Shown here: positions 7,293 through 15,848 of the stretch, in pieces | How positions within the stretch are numbered: position 1 is the stretch's first letter | Layout: every line of letters begins with the position of its first letter | Made by a program: the position numbers and the translations under genes | Assembly: GCA_017545535.1 (NCBI GenBank) | Contig: JAFWMS010000028.1 | Coordinates: 186,001-250,000, forward strand | Source: Clostridia bacterium | GTDB taxonomy: Bacteria; Bacillota; Clostridia; Christensenellales; CAG-138 | DNA: 64,000 nt | Direction: 5' to 3' | Notes under the pieces: generated by a model | Seen by the model: only the letters and a program-made list of their open reading frames with translations | Told to the model about the DNA's origin: nothing | Database searches by the model: none

Positions 7293-10115
7293 ATGGTAAA
7301 AGAAGTGAATCCCCGCATCCACGTGAACGAACGGGACTATCCTGTGGACGGCCATCACTGCAGCGACCCGGAGAAGAAAAAGCTGGTCAAAAAGCTGGCG
7401 CTCATGATCACGGACAACATCCCCCGCAAGCTCCCCGGCGGCATGAAGGAAAACCACATGGATTTCTGGATCCTGGATCGGCTGCTGACCAAGGACGAGA
7501 TCAGGTTCATGCTGAGCTTCGAGAAGCGCCGGGTGGGCCGAACCACGAAATGGCTGGCCCAAAAGAACGGCATCACCGAAGAAGCCGCCCAGAAGATCAT
7601 CGACCATCTTGTCTGGATCGGCATCGTGGAGCAGAACCGGGACAACCCGGACCAGCACATCCAATACTGCATCCCCAAGTGGGTGGTGGGCTCCGGCGAA
7701 TACATGGTGGAGCATCCTACCCTGCCCGACGAGCATCCCGAGGTGGCTACCATGTTCAACCTGGCCCCCCAGGAGCCTCTGGAGATGGCGGCCAAGCTGG
7801 TGCCCCCCGGCGGCGCCGGCATCGGCATGCACGTGATCCCCGTGGAGAAAGCTATCGACGCCTCGAGCCAAAGCGTCAGCGTGGAGCATCTTTCCCACTG
7901 GCTGCAAAAATACGACACCTTCTGCACCATGGTCTGCGCCTGCCGGAAGGCCCAGCGCATCCGGGGCGAGGGCGTGGGCGACATCGAGGGCTACATGTGC
8001 ATCGGCGTGGGCGACATCGCGGAGTTTTTGGTGGAATCCGGCAAAGACGCCCATTACATCACCCGGGAGCAGGCCATGGAGATCATAGAGCGGGCGGAGC
8101 GCAAGGGCTACGTCCACCAGATCACCAATCTGGACGGACCCAACCGGATCGTGGGCATCTGCAACTGCTCCCCCGGCAGCTGCTACGGCCTTAGGACCAG
8201 CCAGCTCTTCAACACCCCCAACATGTCCGCCTCCGCCTACCGGGCCCACGTGGACAAGACCAAGTGCGTGGCCTGCGGCAAGTGTGTGGAGGTGTGTCCT
8301 GCCGGCGCCGCCAAGCTGGGGCAAAAGCTTTGCAAAGCCGATGGGACGAGGGTCAAATACCCGGTCTCCGATCTGCCTACGGATCATGTCTGGGGCGAGG
8401 ACCGCTGGGACAGGGACTACCGGGACCACAACAGGATCAACTGCTACGACACGGGCACCTCCCCCTGCAAGACCGCCTGCCCGGCCCATATCGCCGTCCA
8501 GGGGTATCTCAAGATGGCCGCCGAGGGCCGGTACGCCGAGGCCGTCCGCCTCATCCGGCAGGACAACCCCTTCCCGGCGGTCTGCGGCGCCGTATGCAAC
8601 CGCCGCTGCGAGGACAGGTGCACCCGGGGCACCATCGACAAGCCCGTGGCCATCGATGAGATCAAAAAGTTCCTGGCCCAGTGGGAGCTCAGCCATCCGG
8701 AGACCTATGCCGAAATCTGCGAGAACATGGACGGCCAGCAGTGGACCGAGTTCCCCATCGCCATCGTAGGCGCTGGTCCCGCGGGCCTGTCCGCGGCCTA
8801 TTACCTCCGCAAGGAGGGCTACCCCGTCACCGTCTTCGACAGGGCGAAGCGCCCCGGCGGCATGCTTTTGAACGGCATCCCCTCCTTCCGGCTCGAAAAG
8901 GAAGTCCTGGAGAAGGAGATCGGCATCCTCGAGACCATGGGTGTCACCTTCCGCTGTGGCGTGGAGGTGGGCAAGGATATCACCATCCCCGAGCTGCGCA
9001 AGCAGGGCTTCAAGGCCTTCCTGCTGGCCATCGGCCTCCAGGGAGGCCGAAAGGCGGGCGTCCCCGGCGAGGACGGCCAGGGCGTAGAGAGCGGCGTGGA
9101 CTTCCTTTATCGGGTGAACAACGATCCCGCCGAGAAGCTCACTGGCGACGTGGTGGTGGTGGGCGGCGGCAACGTGGCCGCAGACGTGGCGAGGACCGCC
9201 CTGAGAGCCACCGCCGGCAAGGTCACCATGCTCTGCCTCGAAGGGCGGGAGGAGATGCCTGCCGCCCGGGACGAGGTAGAGGAAGTGGCAGAGGAAGGCA
9301 TCGTCATCGAGAACGGCTGGGGGCCCAAGGAGATCCTGCGGGACGCGGAGGGCCGCGTGACCGGCGTGATCTTCAAGCGCTGCACCCGGGTCTTCGATGA
9401 AGCGCACCGGTTCAGCCCCGTCTATGATGAAAACGACACCATGACCGTCCCATGCGCGAACGTGCTCATGGCCATCGGCCAGTCTGCCCAATGGAACGAT
9501 CTTTTGAAGGGCACCAAGGTTGAGTTGAGGCCCAACGGCTGCGCCGTCGCCGATCCGGTGACCCTGCAGACCGGCGAGCCGGACATCTTCGTGGCCGGGG
9601 ACATCTACCACGGGGCCAAGTTCGCCATCGATGCCATCGCCGACGGCCGGGAGGCCATGGTTTCCATCAACCGGTTCGTACACCCGGGCCAGAGCCTGAC
9701 CATCGGCCGGGACCGCCGGGAATTCATCGAGTTCGACCGGGAAGATTTTTCCCGGCCCGAGTCCTTCGACAACTCCCCCCGGCAGCGGCCCGGCTTCAAG
9801 CCCGGCGACGCCCGGACCACCTTCCACGACCTGCGCCTGCCCCTCACCGAGGAACAGGTGAAGGTGGAGGCCAACCGGTGCCTCGGCTGCGGCGCCACCG
9901 TGGTGGACTTCAACAAGTGCATCGGCTGCGGACTCTGCACCACCCGGTGCGAGTTCGACGCCATCCATCTGACCCGCGATCTTCCCGCTGCCAGCGAGAT
10001 GCACACGGCGGAGGAGATGATGAAGCTGGTGGGTCCCTATGCCTTGAAGCGTATGGGCAAGATCATCAAGCGCAAGCTCACCGGCAAGGGCGAGTACCCG
10101 TCGGAGCAGGAGTAA
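7293..10115 (+). CDS. Large iron-sulfur flavoprotein: Cys-rich N-domain fused to GltD-like oxidoreductase
   Basis: A 940-residue fusion. Roughly residues 1-330 hold a Cys-rich module (VCACRK, GICNCSPGSCYG) and a 4Fe-4S ferredoxin site (CVACGKCVEVCPAG). The middle is GltD-like: an N-terminal Fe-S segment (CGAVCNRRCEDRC), an FAD Rossmann motif (IVGAGPAGLSAAYYLRKEG) and an NAD(P)H Rossmann motif (VVVVGGGNVAADVA). The C-terminus adds Cys clusters RCLGCGA and CIGCGLCTTRC. GltD/NfnB relatives move electrons between NAD(P)H and iron-sulfur partners. It ends the operon 11 nt after the reductase gene and is followed by a terminator. It is probably the electron-supply hub of the pathway; the combination with two CrtI-like enzymes is unfamiliar to me. 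Confidence 0.82.
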   Translation: MVKEVNPRIHVNERDYPVDGHHCSDPEKKKLVKKLALMITDNIPRKLPGGMKENHMDFWILDRLLTKDEIRFMLSFEKRRVGRTTKWLAQKNGITEEAAQKIIDHLVWIGIVEQNRDNPDQHIQYCIPKWVVGSGEYMVEHPTLPDEHPEVATMFNLAPQEPLEMAAKLVPPGGAGIGMHVIPVEKAIDASSQSVSVEHLSHWLQKYDTFCTMVCACRKAQRIRGEGVGDIEGYMCIGVGDIAEFLVESGKDAHYITREQAMEIIERAERKGYVHQITNLDGPNRIVGICNCSPGSCYGLRTSQLFNTPNMSASAYRAHVDKTKCVACGKCVEVCPAGAAKLGQKLCKADGTRVKYPVSDLPTDHVWGEDRWDRDYRDHNRINCYDTGTSPCKTACPAHIAVQGYLKMAAEGRYAEAVRLIRQDNPFPAVCGAVCNRRCEDRCTRGTIDKPVAIDEIKKFLAQWELSHPETYAEICENMDGQQWTEFPIAIVGAGPAGLSAAYYLRKEGYPVTVFDRAKRPGGMLLNGIPSFRLEKEVLEKEIGILETMGVTFRCGVEVGKDITIPELRKQGFKAFLLAIGLQGGRKAGVPGEDGQGVESGVDFLYRVNNDPAEKLTGDVVVVGGGNVAADVARTALRATAGKVTMLCLEGREEMPAARDEVEEVAEEGIVIENGWGPKEILRDAEGRVTGVIFKRCTRVFDEAHRFSPVYDENDTMTVPCANVLMAIGQSAQWNDLLKGTKVELRPNGCAVADPVTLQTGEPDIFVAGDIYHGAKFAIDAIADGREAMVSINRFVHPGQSLTIGRDRREFIEFDREDFSRPESFDNSPRQRPGFKPGDARTTFHDLRLPLTEEQVKVEANRCLGCGATVVDFNKCIGCGLCTTRCEFDAIHLTRDLPAASEMHTAEEMMKLVGPYALKRMGKIIKRKLTGKGEYPSEQE

Positions 10116-10168
10116 GCCTTTTGAGGTATCCCCCACTTTAAGTAAGGAAAACCGAACGAATTCACGGC

Positions 10169-10205
10169 AAAGGGAAGCAATCACCAGGATGGCTTCCCTT
10201 TTTCT
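10169..10205 (+). terminator. Rho-independent terminator of the redox operon
   Basis: AAAGGGAAGC and GCTTCCCTTT pair as a 10-bp stem with a 13-nt loop, followed by a short T-run. It lies 54 nt after the stop of the GltD-like gene and ends the four-gene unit. Confidence 0.8.
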
Positions 10206-10268
10206 GTCAGGACGGCCCAAGGGGTGTCCATCGATGAGATCGCGCTCGGTTTCTCTGCCTTTTTCTGG

Positions 10269-10297
10269 TTGACGGTTGCGAACAATGATTGTAAAAT
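10269..10297 (+). promoter_or_regulatory. Sigma-A-type promoter for the yybS-like gene
   Basis: TTGACG at 10269-10274 and TAAAAT at 10292-10297 are separated by exactly 17 nt. Transcription would begin about 7 nt further on, essentially at the ATG of the next gene (10304). Confidence 0.65.
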
Positions 10298-10303
10298 GAG
10301 AGT

Positions 10304-11245
10304 ATGGAAAATAGCAGGGGAAAACAGAACGGGTCCCTTTGGCCGCTTTGGCTGGGCCTTGGAGTGCTGGGCGGGGTGAGCGCGTACTACTACCCTCTGT
10401 TCGTGCTGACCATGCTGGTAGTGCCGGCGATCTGGGCGGCCATGGCCTTCCGGGTCCATCCGGTGACGCTTTTGGCGGCCGGGACGCTGATGTTCCTCTT
10501 TGGGTATTTCATAGGCTTCGACACGGTGAACTGCCTGTGCATCTTGGGTCTGGTGGCCCCAGCGGGGTGTTTGCTGTGGCTGAGCCAGAAGGAGCGGATG
10601 GGGAACTTCCAAAGCGTCCTGTTCCTTTCCGTGGCGCTGACCTTCGGCTTGTTTCTCATCTTCTGTATGCCGGACCTGCTGCAAAGCGGCGATCCCTACG
10701 CCTCCATTCGGACGTACTTTGCCGACATGCCGGAGCTGTTCGCGGGCACGGTCCTCTATGACACGGCCCGGCTGCTGCTGAGCCGGATCGACGAGCTCAT
10801 AGTGGCCTGCTTCTTCGCCTTCGCCGGGGTCTATGCTTTGGTGAACGTGCTGGTTCTGCATGCCTTCAACCGGAGGCAGGGGGACATGCCCCTGTGCCCC
10901 TTGGGGCCCTTTGGGACCTGGCGGGTCCCCTACGGCTACGCCATGGCTCTGGGGGCGGCCAGCCTGGTGTCCACCTTTGCCACCCTGTCCGCCGATTCGC
11001 CCACGATGTCCGGGCTGTCCTTGTTGCTCTACGAGATGTGGGCCATGCCCCTTATGGTGACGGGGGCCAACTTTTTATATTCGCTGCTGGGGCGTCGGCT
11101 CTCGGGCCATCGGCTGAAGCTGATCTTTGGAGTCATGGTGGGAGCGCTGCTCGTGTTCGCACCTTATTTTGCGCAGATGGTGCTGCTGCTGTTGGGATTC
11201 TCCTGGATCATCTTCCGGCGCCGCGCCAGAAAGGAAGGACGATGA
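10304..11245 (+). CDS. YybS-like (DUF2232) multipass membrane protein
   Basis: A 313-residue hydrophobic protein with about eight membrane segments (for example around residues 14-35, 37-70, 75-95, 105-125, 165-190, 215-240, 280-305). In Firmicutes a YybS-type membrane protein stands directly upstream of gdpP, rplI and the replicative helicase gene, and the same order is seen here; the assignment rests on that synteny plus the membrane profile. The function of the family is not established. The stop overlaps the gdpP start (ATGA). No Shine-Dalgarno is visible before the ATG, and the promoter lies so close that the message may be leaderless. Confidence 0.75.
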   Translation: MENSRGKQNGSLWPLWLGLGVLGGVSAYYYPLFVLTMLVVPAIWAAMAFRVHPVTLLAAGTLMFLFGYFIGFDTVNCLCILGLVAPAGCLLWLSQKERMGNFQSVLFLSVALTFGLFLIFCMPDLLQSGDPYASIRTYFADMPELFAGTVLYDTARLLLSRIDELIVACFFAFAGVYALVNVLVLHAFNRRQGDMPLCPLGPFGTWRVPYGYAMALGAASLVSTFATLSADSPTMSGLSLLLYEMWAMPLMVTGANFLYSLLGRRLSGHRLKLIFGVMVGALLVFAPYFAQMVLLLLGFSWIIFRRRARKEGR

Positions 11246-13206
11246 AACGATATCGCGGCGTTCTCATCTTTTTGCCGGTGGCCCTGCTGGCCCTGGCGGG
11301 AGCCGTATTCTACTACGACCAGATCCTGGGCTATGTGTGTCTGGGGGCGGCGATCTTTGTGACACTGGTGGTGGCGCTCCTGCTGATGGGGGTGGCCAGG
11401 CGGCAGCAGCGGCTCATGGACACCGTCTTCGCGGATAACGGCACCGCCGCCTCAGAGTTGATCCGCAAGGTGGATATCCCCGTACTGCTCATGGATATGA
11501 ACGGGAAGATCGTCTGGCGCAACGATGCTCTGGCGGCTGTCTTCGAGGGGAAGAACGTGCTGGAGGTGCTGCCCAACTTCAAGCCAAGCCAGCCTACGGT
11601 CCAGCAGATCCTGCTGGCCGGCACCAATTTTCAGGTCATGACCATGCCGGTCCGTCGTCCCAACACCCGCAAGAAGCTTCTGTTCCAGTATTGGCTGGAC
11701 CGGACCGAGGCCGCCCACTATCAGCGGCTGTACACCGAGCAGATGCCCTATGTGATGTTGGTGTACATGGACAATTATGAGGAGCTGGCCGGGGATCGGC
11801 AGTTCCACGGCACGGCGGTCCTTGCCGAGGTGGAACGGTTGGTGGCGGAGCTGTGCCGCCGGACCGGAGGCATCTACTGCCGGTACGAGAACGGCCGCTT
11901 CCTTTGCGTGCTGGAAGCCTCCGAGGTGGGCAAGCTGGAGAAAGAAAAGTTCCAGCTGCTGGAGCAGGCCCGGCATTTGGACACGGGCACGACCGCCACG
12001 GTCTCCCTGTCCGTGGCCGTGGGCATGGCCCCCCGGATCGCCCAGTCGGAGGAGGGCGCCCGCACCGCCATGGAGCTGGCGCTGGGCCGGGGCGGCGATC
12101 AGGCCGTGGTCCGAGAGGGCGCGGATTATCGCTTTTACGGCGGCAAGAAGCAGCAGGACGCGCGGCAGAGCCGGGTCAAGATGCGCTTGTTCGCCAAGGC
12201 TCTGCGGCAGCTCATCGAGGGCGGCGGGGACGTGTTCATCATGGGCCACAAGAACCCGGACATGGATTGTCTGGGGGCGGCCCTGGGCGTGGCCACCTGC
12301 GTGGAGCACACCCGCATGCGGCCCTTCATCGTGCTCAGCGAGCGGAACGACGCCACGGCGGATGCGCTGGCGGAGATGGATCGGATGGGGCTGTCGGAGA
12401 GGATACTCGTCACCGGGCCCCAGGCCCTCGAGATGGTGAAGCCCAACTCGGTGGTGGTGGTGGTGGACACCCAGCGGCCCATGATCACCGACTGCCCGGC
12501 CTTGTTGGAGCGGGTGGAGAAGCTGGTCATCATCGACCATCATCGCCGCAGCGCGGACTATATCGACAACCCCACCCTGCACTATCTGGAGTCTCGGGCT
12601 TCCTCCGCTTCGGAGATGGTCACCGAGGTCATCCAGTACTACGACGAGTCCGTGCGGCCGGACAGCTTCGTGTGCAGCGCGCTCCTGGCGGGCATTGAGC
12701 TGGACACCAAGCAGTTCGTCTTCAACGTGGGCAGCCGTACCTTCGAGGCGGCGGGGTATTTGAGGCGGAACGGGGCTGATCTGAACCTGGTCAAGACCCT
12801 GTTCCAGAATGATTTTGAAAGCTTCGTCAACGTGGCCCGCACCGTACAGAACGCGGACGTGGGGCCCGACGGCATCGCCATCGCTTCCTGCGAGCGAGGC
12901 ATCGACGACGTACAGCTCATCGCTGCCCGGGCGGCGGACGAGCTTTTGAAGGTGAAGGGCGTGAAGGCCGCCTTCACCCTGGCGGATATGGGCGAGTTCA
13001 TCAACATCTCCGGCCGGAGCTATGGCCTCGTCAACGTGCAGCTCATATTGGAGCAGTTGGGCGGCGGCGGGCATTTGAACATGGCCGGGGCCCAGGTATA
13101 CGGGAAGACCCTGGCGGAGGCGGCGGGGCTGCTTAGGAGCCTCATCCGGCCCCAGGAGCTGCCGGAAGGCACAGAAACACAAACCGATCCTCAAGGAGGG
13201 AATTGA
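11242..13206 (+). CDS. gdpP: Cyclic-di-AMP phosphodiesterase GdpP
   Basis: A 654-residue membrane-anchored phosphodiesterase. In order: two membrane helices in the first 55 residues, a PAS-like domain (VDIPVLLMDMNGKIVWRND), a degenerate GGDEF domain, and DHH/DHHA1 domains. The catalytic DHH part shows IMGHKNPDMDCLGAA, VVVVDTQRP and VIIDHHRRSADYI, and the C-terminal substrate loop GGGGHLNMAGAQV. It hydrolyses cyclic-di-AMP to pApA, which affects osmotic and cell-wall homeostasis. ATG at 11242 overlaps the yybS-like stop. The Shine-Dalgarno of rplI lies inside its last codons. Confidence 0.95.
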   Translation: MKRYRGVLIFLPVALLALAGAVFYYDQILGYVCLGAAIFVTLVVALLLMGVARRQQRLMDTVFADNGTAASELIRKVDIPVLLMDMNGKIVWRNDALAAVFEGKNVLEVLPNFKPSQPTVQQILLAGTNFQVMTMPVRRPNTRKKLLFQYWLDRTEAAHYQRLYTEQMPYVMLVYMDNYEELAGDRQFHGTAVLAEVERLVAELCRRTGGIYCRYENGRFLCVLEASEVGKLEKEKFQLLEQARHLDTGTTATVSLSVAVGMAPRIAQSEEGARTAMELALGRGGDQAVVREGADYRFYGGKKQQDARQSRVKMRLFAKALRQLIEGGGDVFIMGHKNPDMDCLGAALGVATCVEHTRMRPFIVLSERNDATADALAEMDRMGLSERILVTGPQALEMVKPNSVVVVVDTQRPMITDCPALLERVEKLVIIDHHRRSADYIDNPTLHYLESRASSASEMVTEVIQYYDESVRPDSFVCSALLAGIELDTKQFVFNVGSRTFEAAGYLRRNGADLNLVKTLFQNDFESFVNVARTVQNADVGPDGIAIASCERGIDDVQLIAARAADELLKVKGVKAAFTLADMGEFINISGRSYGLVNVQLILEQLGGGGHLNMAGAQVYGKTLAEAAGLLRSLIRPQELPEGTETQTDPQGGN

Positions 13207-13208
13207 AC

Positions 13209-13655
13209 ATGAAAGTGGTTTTGGAACAGGACGTGAAGGGCACCGGCAAGAAGGGCGAAGTGGTGAACGTATCCGACGGATACGCCCGCAATTTCCTTTT
13301 GCCCCGGAAGATGGCTTCTCCCGCGGACGCCTCCGCGGTGAACGCCATGAACATCCAGAAGAGCGCCGCCCAGCATCGTAAGTTCGAGGCGGGCGTAAAG
13401 GCCCGGGAGCTGGCGAAAAAGCTGGACAACGCCATGGTGAGGGTCCCTGTGCGGGTGGGTGAGAACGGCAAGATGTTCGGTACCGTCTCCGGCAAGGAGG
13501 TGGCCGCCGCCATCCAGGAGCAGCTGGGCCTTGAAGTGGACAAGAAGAAGATCAGCATCGACACCGTCCGCTCCGCCGGTGAGTATATGGCCAAGCTCTC
13601 CCTGTTCGAGGAGGTCAAGGCAAATTTAAAGGTGATCGTCGAGGAACAGAAATAA
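13209..13655 (+). CDS. rplI: 50S ribosomal protein L9
   Basis: A 148-residue protein with the L9 N-terminal domain (MKVVLEQDVKGTGKKGEVV, then DGYARNFLLPRKMA) and a C-terminal rRNA-binding domain joined by a long helix. It binds the base of the L1 stalk on 23S rRNA. ATG at 13209 follows AAGGAGGG; an in-frame TTG two codons upstream is too close to that site to be the start. It sits between gdpP and dnaB in the conserved Firmicutes order. Confidence 0.97.
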   Translation: MKVVLEQDVKGTGKKGEVVNVSDGYARNFLLPRKMASPADASAVNAMNIQKSAAQHRKFEAGVKARELAKKLDNAMVRVPVRVGENGKMFGTVSGKEVAAAIQEQLGLEVDKKKISIDTVRSAGEYMAKLSLFEEVKANLKVIVEEQK

Positions 13656-13656
13656 A

Positions 13657-14991
13657 GTGGAAGAACGTTTGGAACGGGTCCTGCCCAACAATCTTGACGC
13701 GGAAAAGTCCGTGCTGGGGAGCATGCTCCTCGAAAAGGAAGCCTTGGAGCAGATGCTGGAGCAGCTGCGGGCCGAGGACTTTTACAGCGCCGGCCACCAG
13801 CGTATCTTCGAGGCCATGGCCAACATCCGCGGGGCTGGCCAGGCCGTGGATCTGATCACCCTCAGCGAGGAGTTGGAGCGCCGGGGATTTTTGGACATGG
13901 TGGGCGGGTCCGTATACCTGACGGAGCTCATGGCCTTCGTGCCCACGGCGGCCAACGTGAGCTACTATGCCAAGATCGTGGAGGAGCGCAGCGTCCAGCG
14001 GAGCCTGGTCCATGCCGGGAACGAGATGATCCGGGACGGCATGAACGACGACAAGGACGTGGAGGAGAGCCTAAATCAGGCAGAGAAGCGTATCTACGAT
14101 ATCTCCATGCGCAAGACCGAGGATTCCCTGACGCCCATCGCGCAGATCGTCCCCGACGCCATCGCCGAGATCGGCGACCTTATGGCCCGACAGGGGAAAC
14201 TGACCGGGGTAGCCACCGGCTTTACGGACCTGGACCGGATGACCAACGGCCTGCAGAAGTCGGACCTCATCATCGTGGCCGCCCGGCCCGCCATGGGCAA
14301 GTCCGCTTTCGCGCTGAATATCGCCCAGTACGCCGCCCTTCACGACGGCCGGTCCGTGGTCTTTTTCTCCCTGGAGATGGGAAAGGAGCAGCTGGTCATG
14401 CGCATGCTCTGCACGGAGGCCTCCGTGGATTCCCAGCGGATCAAGGAGGGGCTGCTCACCGACGACGAGACCAGCCGGCTCATGGAGGCGGCAGAGCCCA
14501 TGCAGCGCAGCCGGATCCATATCGACGACGGGGGCAATGCCACCGTGGCCGCCATTCGTTCCAAGTGCCGGCGGCTGAAAGCGCGGGAGGGGCTGGATCT
14601 GGTCATCGTGGACTATATGCAGCTCATGGGCGGCACGGGCATGGGGAATCGGAAGAACGATTCCCGGCAGCAGGAGATCTCCGACATGACCCGGGCCATG
14701 AAGCTTTTGGCTCGGGAGCTGGACGTGCCCATCATCCTGCTGGCGCAGCTGAACCGGGGTCCGGAGACCAGGCAGGATCATACGCCCATGATCGCGGATC
14801 TGCGAGAGAGCGGCTCCATCGAGCAGGATGCGGATATGGTGTTGCTGCTCTATCGGCCCCAGGTCTACGACTCCACGTTGGACAACACCTCCGACGTCAT
14901 CATCGCCAAGCACCGCCACGGCCCCACGGGCACGGTGCAGCTCGCGTGGCAGGGCGAGTATACCCGGTTTATGAACCTGCTGAAGGAATGA
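13657..14991 (+). CDS. dnaB: Replicative DNA helicase DnaB
   Basis: A 444-residue hexameric 5'-3' helicase. The N-terminal helical domain (PNNLDAEKSVLGSMLL) is followed by a linker and a RecA-like ATPase domain with Walker A ARPAMGKSAFALN, FFSLEMGKEQL and Walker B LVIVDYMQLM, and the late motif DLRESGSIEQDADMVLLLYR. It unwinds DNA at the replication fork and interacts with primase. The GTG start at 13657 comes 1 nt after the rplI stop, with GAGGAA upstream; no better ATG is available. Confidence 0.96.
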   Translation: MEERLERVLPNNLDAEKSVLGSMLLEKEALEQMLEQLRAEDFYSAGHQRIFEAMANIRGAGQAVDLITLSEELERRGFLDMVGGSVYLTELMAFVPTAANVSYYAKIVEERSVQRSLVHAGNEMIRDGMNDDKDVEESLNQAEKRIYDISMRKTEDSLTPIAQIVPDAIAEIGDLMARQGKLTGVATGFTDLDRMTNGLQKSDLIIVAARPAMGKSAFALNIAQYAALHDGRSVVFFSLEMGKEQLVMRMLCTEASVDSQRIKEGLLTDDETSRLMEAAEPMQRSRIHIDDGGNATVAAIRSKCRRLKAREGLDLVIVDYMQLMGGTGMGNRKNDSRQQEISDMTRAMKLLARELDVPIILLAQLNRGPETRQDHTPMIADLRESGSIEQDADMVLLLYRPQVYDSTLDNTSDVIIAKHRHGPTGTVQLAWQGEYTRFMNLLKE

Positions 14992-15012
14992 TAGACTTTT
15001 ATTGAAAACAAC

Positions 15013-15040
15013 TGCCCCTTTTGGGGAAAGTAAAGGGGCA
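15013..15040 (+). other. Hairpin after dnaB
   Basis: TGCCCCTTT and AAAGGGGCA form a perfect 9-bp stem with a 10-nt loop just after the dnaB stop. There is no T-run, so it may protect the 3' end or act together with the stronger terminator at 15055. Confidence 0.5.
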
Positions 15041-15054
15041 CAAAAGAGCTTTAC

Positions 15055-15095
15055 GAAGGAGGCTGGACTTGTCAACAGTACCTCCTTTTCTTTCT
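15055..15095 (+). terminator. Terminator after dnaB
   Basis: GAAGGAGG pairs with CCTCCTTTTC across an 18-nt loop and the right arm runs into TTCTTTCTT. It probably ends the gdpP-rplI-dnaB transcript. Confidence 0.55.
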
Positions 15096-15112
15096 TAAGT
15101 TTCTCTTTTTGG

Positions 15113-15148
15113 GCGACTTTTTCTCTTTGTCGAAAGAGAAAAAGTCGC
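15113..15148 (+). repeat. Perfect 16-bp inverted repeat upstream of the response regulator
   Basis: Arms 15113-15128 and 15133-15148 are exact reverse complements around a GTCG tetraloop, and end 22 nt before the ATG of the response regulator. No promoter is obvious between it and the gene, so it would sit in the 5' leader. A partial echo of the arm (TTTCTCTTTTTGGG) precedes it. It could be a terminator, an attenuator or a dispersed intergenic repeat. Confidence 0.75.
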
Positions 15149-15170
15149 AGAGAAAAAGCAGGAGATCCCC

Positions 15171-15848
15171 ATGTACCGCATCTTTCTGGTCGAGGACGAC
15201 CCGATCATCGCGCAAACGGTGCAGCGGCACCTTGAAAGCTGGGGCTGGCAGGTGAAGGCCGCGGCGGACTTTTCCAACGTCATGGCCGACTTCGCCGCCT
15301 TCGATCCCCAGCTGGTGCTGCTGGACATCGGCCTGCCCTTCTATAACGGCTTCCACTGGTGCGGCGAGATCCGCAAACGCTCCCGGGTGCCGGTGATTTT
15401 TTTGTCCTCCGCCTCTGACAACATGAACATCGTCATGGCCATGCATATGGGCGGGGACGACTTCATTCCCAAGCCCTTCGATCTTGCCGTGCTCACGGCC
15501 AAGGTCCAGGCTCTGCTTCGACGGACCTACGAATTCTCCCGGGAACAGACCGAGCTGCCCCTGGGCGGCGGCGCCCTGCGGCTGAGCGACGGGGTGTTTG
15601 TCAGGGGCGATGCCCGGCTGGAGCTGACGAGGAACGAGTTTCGCATATTGGAGATGCTGCTGGAGAACCGGGGCCGGATCGTCAGCCGGGACGCCCTAAT
15701 GGAGCGGCTCTGGTCCACGGACAGCTTCGTGGACGAGAACACTCTCAGCGTGAACGTGAACCGGCTCCGCAAGAAGCTGGAAGAGGTGGGCCTCTTCGAC
15801 GCCATCCGCACCCGGAAGGGGGAGGGATATTTGGTCGAGTCCCTATGA
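15171..15848 (+). CDS. OmpR-family response regulator (BceR-like)
   Basis: A 225-residue two-domain regulator. The receiver domain has the acidic pair in LVEDD, the phospho-acceptor Asp in LLDIGLP, and the conserved Lys in PKPFD; the C-terminal winged helix reads LTRNEFRILEMLLENRG and ends GEGYLVE. It binds DNA when phosphorylated by the kinase encoded by the next gene, with which it shares an ATGA overlap. Sequence type and pairing resemble BceRS systems that sense peptide antibiotics, but the usual BceAB transporter is absent downstream. Confidence 0.92.
   Translation: MYRIFLVEDDPIIAQTVQRHLESWGWQVKAAADFSNVMADFAAFDPQLVLLDIGLPFYNGFHWCGEIRKRSRVPVIFLSSASDNMNIVMAMHMGGDDFIPKPFDLAVLTAKVQALLRRTYEFSREQTELPLGGGALRLSDGVFVRGDARLELTRNEFRILEMLLENRGRIVSRDALMERLWSTDSFVDENTLSVNVNRLRKKLEEVGLFDAIRTRKGEGYLVESL

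Noticed and set aside
7263..10220. A 985-codon open frame on the minus strand opposite the GltD-like gene
   Set aside because: It is the antisense of a strongly supported plus-strand gene with clear Fe-S and FAD motifs. Its composition (runs of Val, Leu, Gly, His, Asp) is the usual mirror of GC-rich codon use, and no domain is recognisable.
11452..13194. A 580-codon minus-strand frame opposite gdpP
   Set aside because: Shadow of gdpP. It has no ribosome site or domain, and the plus strand carries all DHH motifs.
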